Assembly (NCBI RefSeq): GCF_000418555.1
Contig: NZ_ATKM01000005.1
Location: 744,001 to 808,000 of the forward strand
Source of the DNA: Pseudomonas sp. P818
GTDB lineage: Bacteria > Pseudomonadota > Gammaproteobacteria > Pseudomonadales > Pseudomonadaceae
Direction of reading: 5' to 3'
Length of the DNA stretch: 64,000 nt
In this document: in pieces, positions 62,263-64,000 of the stretch
Position numbering within the stretch: position 1 is the first letter of the stretch
Layout: the number at the start of each line of letters is the position of its first letter
Notes under the pieces: model-generated
Databases searched by the model: none
What the model was told of the DNA's origin: nothing
Seen by the model: the letters and a program-made list of their open reading frames with translations, nothing else
Made by a program: the position numbers and the translations under genes

Positions 62263-63510
62263 ATGACAAGAACAAGATCCCTCAGTTGTTCCATCGCCGG
62301 TCTGACAGTCATGGCACTGCCTGCAGTCGGCGCCAACGCTGCCGGTTTCATCGAGGACAGCAAGGCCAGCCTGGAGCTGCGCAACTTCTACCTCAACCGC
62401 GACTTTCGCGAGAATCCCGGGCAGAACAAACGCGAAGAATGGGCGCAGGGCTTCATCCTCAATCTGGAGTCCGGCTACACCCAGGGCACCGTGGGTTTTG
62501 GTGTCGATGCCATCGGCATGCTGGGTCTGAAACTCGACTCCTCGCCTGATCGCAGCGGCACCGACCTGCTGCCGCGCGACAGCAAGAATCGCCCCGAGGA
62601 CGACTACAGCAAGCTCGGCGTGACCGGCAAGGTGCGTTTCGCCGAGAGCCAACTGCGTGTGGGTACGTTGCTGCCGAAGATGCCTTACCTGCAGTACAGC
62701 AATTCACGTCTGCTGCCTCAGACGTTCGAGGGCTGGCAGCTGCAGAGCAAGGATCTCGAGCGCGCCACCTTCACCCTGGGTGAGATCGACCGCGTGGTGC
62801 AGCGCAATGTCTCCGGCTCCGACAAGCTGACGCTGAACAACAAGAACGGCCGTTTCGGCGGCAGCCCGGAAAGTGATGAATTGCGCTTCGGCGGTGTCGA
62901 CTATGCGATCAACCCGCAGCTGCTTGCCAGCTATCACTACGCAGAACTGAGCGACGTCTATCGCCAGCACTTCCTCGGCGTGCAGCACAATCTGGCGCTG
63001 GGCGCCGGCAAGCTGAAAAGCGACCTGCGCTACTTCAACAACAGCGAGGCCGGACGGGAACGGGTCGGTGATATCGACAACCGGGTGATCAACGCCATGT
63101 TCACCTACAGCGTCGCAGGCCACTCCCTTGGCCTGGCTTACCAGAAGATGCTGGGTGACGATGGCTTCACCTACGTCAACGGGGCCACGCCTTACCTGAC
63201 CAACTTCCTGCAGATCAACGACTTCGCCGGCCCCGACCAGCGTTCCTGGCAACTGCGCTACGACTTCGACTTCGCCAAGGTCGGCGTTCCTGGCCTGACC
63301 TTCATGACCCGCTACGTGCGCGGCGACCAGGTCGATCTCGCGAGCGGCGAGGGCCGTGAGTGGGAGCGCAACACCGATATTGCCTACGCCTTCGCTGATG
63401 GCCCACTGAAGAATCTCAAGGTGACCTGGAGAAACGCCACCTACCGCTCGAGCTTCGTCCGCGACCTGGACGAGAATCGCCTGATCCTGAGCTACATCGT
63501 GCCGCTGTAG
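62263..63510 (+). CDS. OprD-family outer-membrane porin
   Basis: A 415-residue porin. The signal peptide covers residues about 1-27, ending NAAGFIED. KASLELRNFYLNRDFRENPG, GGVDYAINPQLLASYHYAEL and the C-terminal RLILSYIVPL are typical of OprD. OpdH-type members import tricarboxylates such as cis-aconitate. The isomerase gene lies 37 bp upstream and the TctC gene 44 bp downstream, so it belongs to the same operon. Substrate by context: a tri- or dicarboxylate. Confidence 0.9.
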   Translation: MTRTRSLSCSIAGLTVMALPAVGANAAGFIEDSKASLELRNFYLNRDFRENPGQNKREEWAQGFILNLESGYTQGTVGFGVDAIGMLGLKLDSSPDRSGTDLLPRDSKNRPEDDYSKLGVTGKVRFAESQLRVGTLLPKMPYLQYSNSRLLPQTFEGWQLQSKDLERATFTLGEIDRVVQRNVSGSDKLTLNNKNGRFGGSPESDELRFGGVDYAINPQLLASYHYAELSDVYRQHFLGVQHNLALGAGKLKSDLRYFNNSEAGRERVGDIDNRVINAMFTYSVAGHSLGLAYQKMLGDDGFTYVNGATPYLTNFLQINDFAGPDQRSWQLRYDFDFAKVGVPGLTFMTRYVRGDQVDLASGEGREWERNTDIAYAFADGPLKNLKVTWRNATYRSSFVRDLDENRLILSYIVPL

Positions 63511-63554
63511 TAACCCAGCGCCCTTGCCTACAAATCTAATAAGAGGAACCCACC

Positions 63555-64000
63555 ATGATCACTCGTTCCATTCGCCGCATCCTGCCGTTTTCCTTGGCTG
63601 CACTGCTGGCCAGTGCCTCTGCGCTGGCCAACGAGCCGGCGCGTCCGGAATGCATTGCGCCGAGCAAACCGGGCGGCGGCTTTGACCTGACCTGCAAGCT
63701 GGCCCAGGCCGGTTTCAAGGACGAAGGACTGCTCAAGGCACCGATGCGCGTGACCTATATGCCGGGCGGTATCGGCGCCGTGGCGTACAACTCCATCGCT
63801 GCCAACCGCCGTGCAGAGCCCGGCACCCTGGTGGCCTTCTCCGGCGCTTCGTTGCTCAACCTGGCCCTGGGCAAGTACGGCCGCTTCGATGAAAACGCGG
63901 TGAAGTGGCTGGCGGTGATCGGCAATGACTACGGCACCCTGGCAGTGCGTGACGACTCGCCCTACAAGAACCTCGACGACGTGGTGCAGGCGCTGAAGAA
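63555..64000 (+). CDS. TctC-type tripartite tricarboxylate transporter binding protein, partial
   Basis: The first 148 residues of a periplasmic binding protein cut by the window edge. The signal peptide is residues about 1-26 (RILPFSLAALLASASALANE). CIAPSKPGGGFDLTCKLAQA and VTYMPGGIGAVAYNSI are the family ligand-loop and hinge segments. Such proteins deliver tricarboxylates or other organic acids to TctAB, whose genes should lie to the right. AAGAGGAA precedes the ATG. It is third in the LysR-linked cluster. Confidence 0.9.
   Translation, partial: MITRSIRRILPFSLAALLASASALANEPARPECIAPSKPGGGFDLTCKLAQAGFKDEGLLKAPMRVTYMPGGIGAVAYNSIAANRRAEPGTLVAFSGASLLNLALGKYGRFDENAVKWLAVIGNDYGTLAVRDDSPYKNLDDVVQALK

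Overview
The window reads as chromosomal DNA of a Pseudomonas of the mendocina/oleovorans type. The evidence is high GC with GC-rich third codon positions, an arcDABC arginine deiminase operon, an olsBA ornithine-lipid pair, dense Pseudomonas REP-like intergenic palindromes, and gene neighbourhoods that I recall from P. aeruginosa (phr/hemH, olsB-olsA-usp-pyeR-xenB, dhcR-dhcAB-atoB). Species is an inference. About 60 protein genes are supported. I see no rRNA or tRNA gene, CRISPR array, prophage or transposase. Both ends cut genes: a photolyase on the left and a TctC-type binding protein on the right.

1-6.6 kb is a light and porphyrin stress neighbourhood. A three-gene operon (DUF523/DUF1722 protein, MerR regulator resembling B12-independent LitR, photolyase) reads left. 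A second leftward pair (FAD amine oxidase and a small Trp-rich protein) and a rightward pair (TIGR01777 epimerase and ferrochelatase) follow. Both leftward promoter regions carry TGTA(C/T)A hexamers in pairs with exactly 12 bp between them, which suggests one regulon. A 201 bp element with inverted terminal repeats sits between the two divergent units. 6.7-15.3 kb holds mixed accessory and housekeeping genes: an MFS transporter, lipoproteins, YjdM, a class I amidotransferase behind an unusually long untranslated region, an EamA exporter, a Tsx-like channel, and an SDR/TetR pair with tandem operator-like repeats.

15.3-31.5 kb is centred on amino-acid metabolism. It contains arcDABC with an Anr-type box, trifunctional putA with GTTGCA operator-like repeats, and an ArgP/ArgO locus in which an ACT-domain gene is translationally coupled to the exporter. 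Several LysR regulators, a lipocalin-like secreted protein and two small exported proteins are interspersed.

31.8-45.4 kb is mostly envelope and stress functions: an inner-membrane coiled-coil protein, an ArsR/Old Yellow Enzyme operon with a perfect palindromic operator, AcpH, a P2-type ATPase divergent from a tandem universal stress protein, olsBA, a short acyl-CoA-dehydrogenase-like protein, a di-iron metallo-beta-lactamase-fold protein, a serine hydrolase and a cardiolipin-synthase-like enzyme.

45.5-64 kb carries catabolic modules. These are a DUF1302/DUF1329 pair with a MalT-type LuxR regulator, a short-chain acyl/ketone-body cluster (LysR, CoA-transferase A and B, thiolase, AtoE), an OsmC-YcaO fusion two bases ahead of a MobA-like nucleotidyltransferase, and a LysR / PrpF-GalD isomerase / OprD porin / TctC set that looks like uptake and isomerisation of a tri- or dicarboxylate. 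At least five classes of short palindromic repeat occupy the gaps between operons. The items most worth a second look are the paired TGTACA boxes, the OsmC-YcaO/MobA couple, the P-type ATPase with altered ion-site residues, and the PrpF/OprD/TctC cluster.
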